Shown piece by piece: positions 22,749 through 33,848 of a DNA stretch of 64,000 nucleotides. Source of the stretch: Pseudopithomyces maydicus (lineage: Eukaryota; Ascomycota; Dothideomycetes; Pleosporales; Didymosphaeriaceae); the NCBI GenBank assembly GCA_026873275.1, contig JANTUC010000018.1, positions 888,001 through 952,000 of the forward strand, in the 5' to 3' direction. The notes beneath the pieces are model-generated. The model saw only the letters and a list, made by a program, of their open reading frames with translations, searched no databases and had not been told where the DNA came from. Positions within the stretch are counted from its first letter, which is position 1; each line of letters opens with the position of its first letter. The translations under genes and the position numbers were made by a program.

Positions 22749-25265
22749 ATGCGATCAAGTCCAAGCCCTCCAGAAGACGCGCAGCACTTCCGGGGCACCA
22801 CGCTCACGCCTGAGTCTCCAAAACCCCTGCACTACCCATCGCCATCCAATATCCCCATTCTTGAGAAGCAGATGGACCCCATGCTCGGTGAGCCCGCCCT
22901 GAACATAGGGACCCCCGTGTCGTATCACCAGCAGACCCAGACGCCGAACTCGTCCACCTCGTACTACGCCGAAGCATCCCAACACCAGAATGCGTCCGCT
23001 GTAGGCACCACGGTCGGTCTGGGCCCAGCGTATGCACTGCAGGCGCACCCAGGCCAGCAAAATACATCTGCAATGCACACTTTCTCGCAGCCTCTCTCAT
23101 CTAGTGACGCGAACAATGCGCCTGTCCAAGAGAACCGCGCTGCATATGCAAGCCTACTTGACCCCAATGCGAATGCCATCCAAACAGCCCAGTCTCCCAG
23201 CCTCGCCAGCGTCGACGTCCAGGCTCTGCTAGACCAGCTGTCCACACCAGCAAATGGCGCCGTCCCCAGCCAATATGCACCCCCGCCAGCCGCTGTGCCA
23301 CCTTCATCCTCCCAGCAAACCTCGCTCCCAGCCGCGCCCCACCTGCCGCCCCGACCACCTCCGCAAGAAAAGCCCTCGACGCATCCCAATTACAACCCCA
23401 ATGATGATATACGATCATTCCATCCGCACAGCAGCCATCGAGGCTCCGTCCAGTTGCAACCAGTGAACGCACGGGGTGGTGGTGCTGCCGCTCCCGACAA
23501 GATGAGTCCAACTGGAGGAGCAGGGTACCAGCGCCAAACCCAAGACTACAGTCGCAGTGGCTCCATCGGGGATGACGAAGACTCGCGGTGGCCACCTGAA
23601 GTGAACAAGAAGTACGAAGACTTCCTGGAACAAGAACGGCGCTTCGTCACCGACGGACAATGGGACCAATTCCCCATGGGATCCAGACTATTTATTGGTA
23701 CGTAAATATTAGCCGCGCATACTGAGAATGGCACCATGTAGGTTTGTGTACCTTGTGTTGTATCGTCCTAAGATGGGCGATCACAAGTGTCGATCAGATG
23801 GGAACGTGTCATTGTCTGGAAATCAAGCGTTACTTGATCCGACCACTGTGTCCTATCTCACGCGGTACCGAGCACTTTGAGATGCCTGCCAATTTTAATA
23901 GCTCCCATCTTGAAGCTCACTAACGCCGACAGGAAACTTGCCTACTGAAAAGGTTACGAAACGAGACATATTCCACCGCTTCCACCGCCACGGCAATCTA
24001 GCTCAAATATCGATAAAGCAAGCGTACGGCTTTGTTCAGTTTTTGGATGCCGAATCGTGCTCTCGAGCTCTCAGAGCAGAACAAGGACAGCAGGTTCGCG
24101 GCAGAAAGATGCATCTCGAGATCTCCAAGCCCCAACGCAACACGAAGAAAGCAGAGCCGGATCGTAATGCAGGCCGACGACGCTCTCGTTCTCCAGAGTA
24201 CACTCGTGGCGGTCGAGCGTCGAATCCGATGTCACCGCGGGACAATCGACGATTTCGGGATGACTATCGACCCACACGATCACCCTCGCCTCGCAGGGGC
24301 GCCGCAGGCTATCGTGCAAGGGACCCCAGCCCCGACCGGTACAGGCGCCGACGCAGTGATTCACGATCACCCCGCCGCTACCGTAGCCCATCTCCACGTA
24401 GAGCGTCCAGCCCTGACCTGCCACTTCCGTTCAGGGCACCGCACGAGGTCCCCGACGTGCAAGTCTTGGTACTTGACGAAGGTCTGCCACGTGATTTCAT
24501 TCGTTGGGTCGAAACCACGTTTAAGAATGCAAGCCTGCGCATTGATGTGCTCATATTAAGTCCCCGTCTCAATGAACATGCTGTCGTCCGGAGACAGATC
24601 ATGGAAGGCGTGCTTGCAATCGTCCGATTGAACAATAGCTCTGTCGCGAGACAAAAGATCAATGTCCAGCTTTTCGATCGCAGAGCCGGAAATGACAATG
24701 TTAAGTTCGATGAATATACTGATCTAGATCCAGCCACAGCTGTCGCCTTGGTTGCGGATGCCAAACGGAAAAGCATCCCCTTCTCTGTACAGCAATCTGC
24801 CCCCCAACGTTCGCTCCGTATGGTGTCTCTGCGGCTAACCCCTACGCGCCCACTATGCCGACGGCGAACCCGGCGACTCCGGCGAACTTGTCCAATCTTA
24901 TCTCGACTCTGGACCCAAATAGTCTGTCTCAACTTCTTGGAGCCATGACTGGAAATGGTACACCCCAAGTACCCCAAGCGCAGGCGCCGACGCAACCTGC
25001 CAGCATCACCCCTGATCTTGCACGCCTGCTAAGCTCGGTCACATCTTCTGCTGCTGTTCCCGTGTTTAATCAACCGACCACGCCCCAATATCAACAGCAG
25101 CAGCAGCCTCAACAGCAGCAGCCACCAGCAGCTCAGGCTCCTTCCTCCTACGGTCCGCAATACGCAGTTCGACCACCTCAGACGCAACCGCCCCAAACAT
25201 CTGCGAACAAAGCGTCTCCTGACATGGCCGAGATTATGGCACAGTTGGCAAAATACCAGCGCTAA
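22749..25265 (+). CDS. Nab3-like RRM RNA-binding protein (frameshifted as assembled)
   Basis: Nuclear RNA-binding protein resembling Nab3, which in yeast acts with Nrd1 in termination and surveillance of non-coding transcripts. Exons 22749-23697 and 23933-25265 are separated by a 235-nt intron, about 760 aa. The first 280 residues are Pro/Gln/Ser-rich. A conserved WPPEVNKKYEDFLEQERR leads into one RRM whose RNP2 (RLFIGNLP) is split by the intron and whose RNP1-like segment is AYGFVQF. An Arg/Ser/Asp-rich tract follows, then a second folded domain (VQVLVLDEGLPRDFIRWVE onward). The C-terminus contains LISTLDPNSLSQLLGAM and glutamine runs. The final segment is in a different frame: the coding-strand run of six Cs at 24800-24805 is one short of an open frame. 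The call Nab3-like rests on domain order and the RRM. Confidence 0.8.
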
Positions 25266-26370
25266 TGGTATGATGCTGGTAGCTGCAAGTAGCAGGCCTT
25301 TGTCATTTCACATCGATGCCTTGCCGTTCAACAATCTTACGTCTGTCAATCAAGTCTTTTGGTCTTAGATCCTCCTGAACAACACCTTCGGATCCTTTAC
25401 GGGGATACCGTTGTCTTATCTTTGTTATTCAACAAGTCTTCTTTTGCTAATACTACTGTGTGTGGGTCATTCTGAGGATCGGGCTATCGGATATTTGTGT
25501 TTGTGAACTTGAGGTGGAGTTTACGGCAAGTTTCTCCCAGGGGAGCGTAAACTAGGAAATTATACTTCCCCAACGAGTTCAGTTCAGTACTGCACTAGTT
25601 GGGGGGTGTGACTTTTCGGAAGTTTTGTGCCTGATGCCAGCCGGGGGCCGGGTGCGACTCTGCGACACTCAAACCCATTCTCCTGCCTACTTCCTACTCG
25701 AGCTTTTCTTCCCACGCCTTTGTTTGGTAGTCCTCGTACTAACTTTCCAGACTCGAGCATGTCAAACCTGCCTAAATCAACAGAGTCGGACGGATTGCTG
25801 GGTGGCTGAACAAGGTGAATTGGAGTGAGCACGTGGCGAAAGGGAAGAAACCATGGGAGGGGGCATCGGGACGATGATTCATCACCTTCTATGTGATCTG
25901 TTTCTTTGCGAAGGCGTTGCATTTGTATACATGGGCGGTCTGGCTTGCATTTCTGGAGCGAGGCTTGGTGGGACTCGAAGGTATGGGGTTGCTTGTACGA
26001 AGTGAAGCGGTGTAAAAGATAGCAAACCCAGTAGCTGTTTCTCGCTGGATTCCCTTTCCATACATGTACAATAGGCAGAAGGGAAGCTCATTCTACGGTC
26101 GACAAGGCTACAAGCTACCTATGGCACGATAGCCGGGCTATCGATGTGACGACATGCATGCCAGGTGCTGGCAACCCTCGCGCTTCGTGACGCACGGGCC
26201 TACAACAACACGCGAGGCAGGCGCGTTTGGTTGGCATGAGAAAGGCAGGGACACCGCAGCGCTCAGCAGCTTCCCAGAACACGGCACGCTTCTAAACATG
26301 TTGATGAGCACAGCTCCGTACACACGAAACACCCGCCACAACCACCCACTCAACGCGCTCCTCGCCCGCC
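25266..26370. other. Intergenic region, no gene seen
   Basis: 1.1 kb between two same-strand genes, holding the 3' end of the Nab3-like gene and the apsB-like promoter. Short open frames show no recognisable features. Confidence 0.6.
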
Positions 26371-29300
26371 ATGGCCCCCGCGACCGACGATGCAACCTCC
26401 TCAACGGCTGATGCTCCGCGGCAGCAATCGCTGGAGCCCAAACCCTCGTTGCTCCAGCTTGAATCTGCGATGGAGAAGACTATGAGCCATGACATATCCG
26501 ATGCCGAAGACGTACGCTCCTTCGACACCCCCGACGCCGACCTGCCTCCGCTTCCCGCCGACGACGACGACGACAGCTTCCTCCACGCAGGCAACCTCGG
26601 CGGCGCCCATGTGCACGGCGATGAAAGTGCAATCATGGACCGCGAGATGAAGCGCAGGTTGATGGATATCGAGTCCAGCTTCCTGCCCGAACCCTCTCTT
26701 GCGGCAGATACTGCACAAGCACTCGCAGCAGGGACCGACGACACGTATCTGTTCGGCGGCTCTCCTGGAAATTCCCGGCCTGTTTCTAGTGCGGGTGAGG
26801 AGAGGGAGGAAGCAGAACCGCCGACGCCTTTCCACGATTCCCACGAAGGTGACTCGTCCCTACTATCACAAGAGCCTCCAACCCCCGCAGGTGCCTACAA
26901 AACACCAGCAGTACGGCGGTCGCACATGGACGACGAGTCGATGGATTCAAGTGCCTCGATCTCTGAGGTCATGCCTTCATCGCCATCAGCTGCTGCCGCA
27001 AGGCGACGGGGTGCTGCGTCAGAGAAATCGAGTATGCAATATTCCAGGGACCAAGATTCAAACGAGCTCCAAGTGACGACTGTCCCTGAAGAGCCCTCTG
27101 AACATGACATTTCAGAAGTCCCCGAACTACGCACATTCAAGAGTCATGACGATGTTCGTCGGCCGACTTCCAGTGCCTCCACAATCAAGGCACCCCCGGA
27201 TTTCACTGGCGTGGATGAGCAATCCTCCATCATGGCAGATCATGACCTCAGCTTGGGAGGTCTTAATCCGTCGGCTTCCCCAGACCCTACCACCGCGTTG
27301 AAGCATGGACAACGGCCTGACTTCCTGTCAACACGCACTTCAAGCCAACGGTCATCCGTCTCGTCGCTCACGAATCTGTCAAATGTATCTGGAGATAACG
27401 GCAGTACTGCGAGCCTTGGGGCAGATTATGCCTTACAGACAGGGGGATCAGCGCCGCGCCACTCTGGCCCGCACAAGATTGAACTCTCGCGGTTACCAAG
27501 TCTTGGGAGTATTGCATCTTCGATGTCTGGGTACAGTGACACCAACCCCTGGGATAGAATGAGGAGCATTAGTTCAAATTCCCTCTCTGGCTTCCTACAC
27601 CCAGACACTAGCTTAGGTCGATTAGAGGAAGAAGCGCCCACTTCAACAACCCCCCAGAGACACCCCGTGGCCCGAATGTCAAGATTGTTGCTCCTACTGA
27701 TACTGTCATTGCTAGGCACGTTCAAGATATACAAGTCCCAGATACTGTCGCACGCGAATTTCGGGAGAAACATGGTCGCTCGCCCGAGAAGCGGCATATG
27801 GCAACTCCGTTTACCCGAAGCAAGCATAATTTGACCCTCAAGGAGCAAAACAGCAAGATTGACAAGCTGAGCAAAGAGAATTTCGACCTCAAGCTCAAGA
27901 TTCACTTCCTCGACCAAGCACTCCAGAACCGATCGGATGAAAACGTCCAGGAAACAATCAACAAAAACGTTCAGTTACAGACGGATCTTGCGAACGAAAA
28001 GAAGGAGAGCCAGTCATTACGCAAGAAGATCCGCGATCTTGAGAGGAGGCTCAAAGCACAAGAAGATGGAGGGGTGACCAAAGAGCCAACAAGCGGAGAC
28101 GAAGAAGATAAAAGTGACGGTTCTGTACCTAAGTCTGCCCTGGAAGAAGAGATTGAGTTCCTGCGGGAGCGTCTCGAGACAACAGAAATCACGGTTGAGC
28201 AATGGAGAGACGAAGCGTTACAAAAGGAGGCGGACAACAGGCGCATGGTGGAGTACATAAAGACCATGACTGACAAGGGTTCTGTGGATGACTCTGCGGG
28301 CGTTAATGAGGCCATCAATCTGTGGAAAGAAGACTTCGAAGATGAGCGTGCCAAACGTGAGGAAGCAGAGAGTAGGTTTGCGCAAGCAGAAGCCGAGCGT
28401 GAACAGCTCATCAAGGAAGTGCATCGCCTCCGGGAAGATCAACGCCATCAGTCGCAGTCCACGACAAATAACCACACCAAATCCGTACACAACAATAGAC
28501 ACAGACTTACAACAACAACCACTCGCTCCAATTCGGATTTCGAAGGTAGCGACCCACGGGTTTCGGTGTCATTAAGCGGTACCAGCGATACTCTCGTAGA
28601 GCAATTGCAGCGCGATCTTCATGCACAAGCATCCATGCTTACTTCTCGCAGCAGAGAAAACCAACGCTTGCGAGAAGAGAACGAGGGTCTCAAACTGACC
28701 ATTCGAAGGGGCGACGTGAATTCTATTGCTGGCGACAGTATCTTGGAACGCTCGATCTCCCGAAATCACCAGCGCTCGGTATCTCGTGCCAGCGGGGGTA
28801 CACGTGTGACACAGGCTAGTGATCCTGAACGCGACCGTGAACGGGAAGACCTTGAAGCAAAATGTGCTGCTCTGCGGGATGAATTGTCCCAAACTAAGCT
28901 TCAATACAAGGAGTTGGACGATCAGCTTGTTGGCCATCTTGATCTTCTCGAACAAGCTGAACTCAGAGAGCATGAGTTACAAAGGGATTGCGAAGCTGCC
29001 AACGAGGACTTGCAAGCTTTGTCCAATGAACGAGATGAAATTTTGCAAGGACTAGAAGAGAAGGAACAAGAATGCGAAGACATTCGGGAGCAGGCTTTGC
29101 AGACTATCCAGAGGCTCGAGGCCGAGATCGAGCAAAAGGAACAAGAGTGCAATCGTCTACTGGTCGATCTTGAAAACGTCACTGAAGATTTCAACGCTCT
29201 GCAACAGGAGATGAAAAACGTCAGCGAGGCTTTATTGCAATTAGAAGACGATCGAGACGCTAGCATGCGCAAGATTCAGCATCTTGAGTCTGAGCTTGAA

Positions 29301-31031
29301 GATGCAAACCAGGAGTTAGTCCGGCAAGACAAACTTCTCTCAGATGAGAAGTCAAAGAACGAAAAACTCGATATACAACTTGAGTCATGTCAGGGCGAGA
29401 TTGACTTCCTGCGTGAAGAGCAAGAAGGCGACAAGATCAAGATCGGGGAGCTGGAGTCCACGCTGACCGCGGCCCAAAGCACCATCCAAGATGAAAAGGA
29501 ACGGCATCGCGAGTTGGAGGAGCGCATTGCAGAGGAAAGACGCCAACGTGAAATCCTCGAAACCCAAGAGAAACAAGAAGTCGACAAGATCGTTACAGAA
29601 TTGAATTCGCAGCTAGCCAAACTGAAAGAGGAGAATAGGAAGCTTCGCAAGAGCCTTTCAGGCAAAGAAGTTGAAGCGACCCAGTGGAAGCAGAGGCTAG
29701 ATGAATTTGAAGGTAGTATCCGCGAAGCCTTGGGGAACCTGAATGGTACCAAGGCGGGCTTGTTGAAGGTAATTACCACATTCGTGCCCGAGACCATGAC
29801 TGATGCTGTTGTACAGGACGTTCAGAAGCTGCAGCGTGACCTTGAAACTACTCAACAGGAGCTTGAAGACTCACGACAAGACCTTGCAGAAAAAGACCGA
29901 TTGCTTCGCAACCGTGATGCACTGTTAGAAAGCACCGGCTTAGAAAGTCGACGGTTATCCGATATGCTTGAGAAAGAACGACAAGCTCGCCGCCAGGATC
30001 AAGCTACATTCGAAAATGCCAAACGCGGACATCAATCCATTACCAGAAGCATTCAACAGCATGAAACAAGAGTCCTGGAACTTGAGACGCTTCGCAGCCA
30101 GGACAGACAGAAATTACATACCCTTGAGAAAAAGTATCGCGAGGAGCTTTTAGAACGCAACAACCTACTATACGCTCTCTGGAACCGACTCTCAACCTTG
30201 TGTGGCGCAGATTGGGCCCGCAATCACAGTCTCATCAATGGCGAGTTGCCATCCATGGAAGTTATATCAAAGAACATCCAAGGTTTCAACAAGAACATTA
30301 TTCTTTCCGTCAAGTATGTTGAGGGTATTATTGGCGGCTTTCGGCAGCGAATTCGTAGCCTCGAGAAGGATCTTACCCGCGATTACCAACAACTAGAACA
30401 CACCCTTGACGTAAAGGTTAAACGCCTTGATCAAGTGGAAAAACTAGTCCGCGCACAACGTGACTCCATCGGTCGACCTAGCACTGTGCGCGGCGGCATT
30501 GTCGAATTAAATTCTCAAGAACTTAACAAGCTTCGGAATGAGAATAAGACTCTCAGAACAGAGATACAAACTCTCAGGGCCATTACAATGACTACCCAAC
30601 TGGCCGAACGTTCGCCAGGAGCTTCACGGACGGATTTACCTAATTCTAAGCGCGGCAGCGTGGCAGCGACGTTGCTCCGTCACCACTCTACATCTGCGGT
30701 TGAAGGTCTGCAAAATCAAACACCAGATCATCCGTACCCTCAAGCGGGTCCTCTACAACAAAACGAGCAAAAGTGGATACATAGACTCAAAGAACTCGAA
30801 CGACGCCTAAAGGCTGAGCGTGAAGCCCGACTGTTGGATCGCAGTGGTGCGCGGAAGAGGCTGGAACAAAAGGTTGAAGAAAACGCGGATTTACGAGCCT
30901 TGCTTGAGAGAGAGCGTGAACGGAAAGCACTCGAGGATGGCAGTATTGTAGGCTCCATATCTGGAAGCCGATCTGGAAGCCGGAGCCGAGGGCAAAATAC
31001 AGGAGGGAGCCTAGACGATGATGTGTATTAG
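26371..31031 (+). CDS. apsB: ApsB/Mto1-like microtubule-organising protein (frameshifted as assembled)
   Basis: Large coiled-coil protein of the centrosomin/Mto1/ApsB group, which recruits the gamma-tubulin complex to spindle pole bodies and septal or cytoplasmic organising centres. One exon of about 1553 aa if one base is restored. Residues 1-430 are acidic and Ser/Pro-rich. A Cnn_1N (CM1) motif (TLKEQNSKIDKLSKENFDLK, then KIHFLDQAL) lies at about residues 485-520, followed by roughly 800 residues of coiled coil. The segment around WNRLSTLCGADWA and the C-terminal WIHRLKELERRLKAEREAR are Mto1-type localisation and Mto2-binding regions. The first part (from 26371) and the rest (to 31031) are in different frames; the switch is at the C6 run 27650-27655, one C short of continuity. 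Transcription runs in tandem with the upstream gene. Confidence 0.88.
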
Positions 31032-31525
31032 TAATCCGTCTTCGGGGTTAGTGGTGTTTCTTTTTTCATAATTCGGGATTATTATGGTTATGATGAGTAT
31101 TCCCCCTATTCTTTGTATGTATTATGCCATCTTGATATTTGTGGGTTTGAAAATGGGCAGGCGTGTCTGGCGCACTGAGTTACTCACAGGTATCGAAAGC
31201 ATTTATACGTAGAGATGTGCCTGAGAATAGCAATGAATGATTATGATGAAAGATTGATGTCCTTCAATAGATGAAGGTCCCAAGGTTGAGAGCTGATCGT
31301 GTGACATGTAACTCTTGCAGAAAACGTGTATTGGTTGCTCTTTTGAACCTGTTGCTTTCCCGTGCCTGCAATAAAGTCAGTTTCTCTTACTTTACGTGGA
31401 CGTTTGATCGCTAAATAACATCAGGCGTCACATTTCGTTTGGCCTACCAGGCGCAATGCACTGTCGATAAATTTCTGTAGACTGTACAACTCCATACACC
31501 TCTAAGACCTTCTCGTAATACCAAC
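31032..31525. other. Intergenic region, no gene seen
   Basis: AT-rich spacer between apsB and the following gene. Nothing recognisable. Confidence 0.6.
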
Positions 31526-33007
31526 ATGCCGCTCTCATCCGCCAGAGACTGTCAATCTACTCGCAGGTCAGGTAGCACTACCCGTATCCCAACAGAGGGC
31601 TATCACTCGTCGCCTGCGAGCCTATATCACCCTCGGTCTGAATCGCTATCAGCTCTCTCCGGTCCGGAGTTTTGGCATCAATTATCACTGCGTGCGTACG
31701 ACCCAGATATCGCTGCGAGCAATCCTCCACGACAAGCGAAGCCGCTGAAGCCACCGAAGCCACCAAAACTGCCGAATTCCCACACACGCTCACCACACGA
31801 ACACCTTCCTCAAACACCAATTGGTTCAGTAAAACTTGAGACGGGCTCAGATAGCGAAGTTGAGTCTCTTAAACAAATACATCTACGGCGTAATCGTCTC
31901 CATCGGCGAAATCTTACCCCTCAGAGTTCAAGGGATTTAAGCCCATATCAAACAAGTATTACGCAACTGTACGACCGTATTGGAACTTCCAGTGACAATG
32001 ATATAACAGAAATCCTAGAAAGTAGGATTGACGACGGCGAAATGTTATCGAAAGCGCAAAAGAAGACAAGGAATGACAGTCAAGCGCCCGTGGAAATGCC
32101 CGCACATCCAAACAACGTTGCAAAGAAGAGAGCGGGGCAACAGCCGTCAGAACGCCCTCAAAAACTTCCAAAGACAGACAGTATGGGTGTTGAAACGGAT
32201 GGGACCACCCAGGGAAGCTTTGAATCATCGATACTATTGGGAGAACACTCTTCGGCATCTCGAAATCTAGTAGAATATGCGCAGAGACTGGCAGATCGTG
32301 AACAGCAAAAGAAGCGGATTCGAGAACTAGAGATTGAGCTTGGAAAGAAGGAACAGGAACACAACGCAAAGGTCGAGAAACTGAAGCATAGCCACGAGAT
32401 AGCATTGCAGAAGTGTGAGGACGCTCATCAAACTGCTCTCATGGACCTCCAACTTGAGAACAAAGTTGGACTACAGCAAATCGAGCAAGACTTCAAAGAT
32501 CAACTAGAGAAGTGTCGGCTTGAGTGTCAAGACATAAAAAAATCGGCCGCTGATAATGAGGAGGAGCAAGGAATAACCGTCAGGTCACTTGAAGCTGAAA
32601 ATAGGTCACTCAAGAAGCAACTAGAGGACAAAAGGACCAGTCAACAGAAGTCGACAGAAAACTTAGCGAACGAGATGGACCCTTTGAAGAAGGGGCTGGT
32701 AGCTGGCTTTTCCAATGGCAACACCAGCGAGGGAGCTGTCCAGTCGCTTTCACATTTCTATCCATCGCATTCCCCAACCCCAACTCCGTCTTTTAGCTCT
32801 TTTGAAGAGACTAAGACGAATAATATCCGCACCATCTTCACCATATATAAAAATAGATATCATAATCTCCATAGTCTCAGTCAAGAGATTGTGAGTACGA
32901 CTGCAAATATGGATTTGGCTGCCTTCGGGAAATTTGGGGTTGATATCCAGCGCTTAAGGAAAAAGTTGGGAGAGTTCAAGGAGGAAGATAGTAAGGCAGT
33001 TCAATAG
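31526..33007 (+). CDS. Unrecognised coiled-coil protein
   Basis: Single-exon reading frame of 493 aa with no family I recognise. Residues 1-240 are Ser/Pro/Arg-rich and probably disordered, including a Lys-Pro-Pro repeat (KPLKPPKPPKLP). Residues about 245-385 form a clear coiled coil (RELEIELGKKEQEHNAKVEK, then EIALQKCEDAHQTALMDLQ). A Ser/Thr/Pro linker follows, then a short helical C-terminus (IYKNRYHNLHSLSQEIVSTT). Its codon composition is more AT-rich than the conserved genes upstream. It marks the left side of the accessory stretch. The length and regular coiled coil make it a likely real gene; function unknown. Confidence 0.7.
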   Translation: MPLSSARDCQSTRRSGSTTRIPTEGYHSSPASLYHPRSESLSALSGPEFWHQLSLRAYDPDIAASNPPRQAKPLKPPKPPKLPNSHTRSPHEHLPQTPIGSVKLETGSDSEVESLKQIHLRRNRLHRRNLTPQSSRDLSPYQTSITQLYDRIGTSSDNDITEILESRIDDGEMLSKAQKKTRNDSQAPVEMPAHPNNVAKKRAGQQPSERPQKLPKTDSMGVETDGTTQGSFESSILLGEHSSASRNLVEYAQRLADREQQKKRIRELEIELGKKEQEHNAKVEKLKHSHEIALQKCEDAHQTALMDLQLENKVGLQQIEQDFKDQLEKCRLECQDIKKSAADNEEEQGITVRSLEAENRSLKKQLEDKRTSQQKSTENLANEMDPLKKGLVAGFSNGNTSEGAVQSLSHFYPSHSPTPTPSFSSFEETKTNNIRTIFTIYKNRYHNLHSLSQEIVSTTANMDLAAFGKFGVDIQRLRKKLGEFKEEDSKAVQ

Positions 33008-33848
33008 GAGATGGCAGCGCGAAGGAACTGGGGTCAAACACAGGCACGGAACACGATGAGTTTGCTGGGACTTTGAACCCTGGGAACATTTTCCTGTCTA
33101 CATATGGCCACTGATGACCATGGGCTTGAGATTGATACACATACATTGGTACAGTAGCCAGCATCTAGGGAGAGCGCGACTTCAATTCCCTTCGTCAATT
33201 CATACAGTACATGCAAGATACAATCTTATTCAGCTGTCATTCATCTATCGTGTAGGCTGACTTAGGTGCAGTGGTGCATGCTTTATATATGTTTTGTGTC
33301 AGGTTTATTTATCGGTTTGACTGAAACGTATAATACAAGGTCAATTAATTATAAAATAGGCAATGAGAGGTAGAACACATGACCTTTCAAGATACTGATA
33401 AACGGCGACTTACAAACCAGGAGTAAATATCTGGAACTGCGGTCCAACTAGTGCTACATAGTCAAGTGTTGCTAGTGAAAGGTAGATTAATCTAGGCTTA
33501 GTTTGACTGGACCTTAGTTATATTGGGCGTGATGTTTTTGGCTTGCAGTCGTGCTACTCGTATAGTGTTGTCAGTTCAGAACATCCTGTAGCCGGAAATA
33601 ACCTAGAAGCTTGGACATCTAATAAATGTATTCATTGTTCAAAGCGTGATCAGTGCAGTGACTGCCAAATCCGGTCTATCAGGTTGAAAAAAGCATCGGC
33701 CCTGTAAGCTCGTTCTTTGTTTGTGTGTCGGTTTGCGCTTGGATACTTGAATCAGCACATCCGGAATTATTCTCTTCGTCCACAAAACAATTTCGTCTGT
33801 AGCAAGACGTTACAGTATATCGTATCTCCACAATTTTCTTACTTCGTT
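33008..33848. other. AT-rich intergenic region, no gene seen
   Basis: AT-rich sequence with no convincing open frame. It probably contains the promoter of the kinase gene. An in-frame Met at 33717 extends that gene by 44 residues, but the MPARKYTN start at 33849 is preferred because the domain begins shortly after it. Confidence 0.55.
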
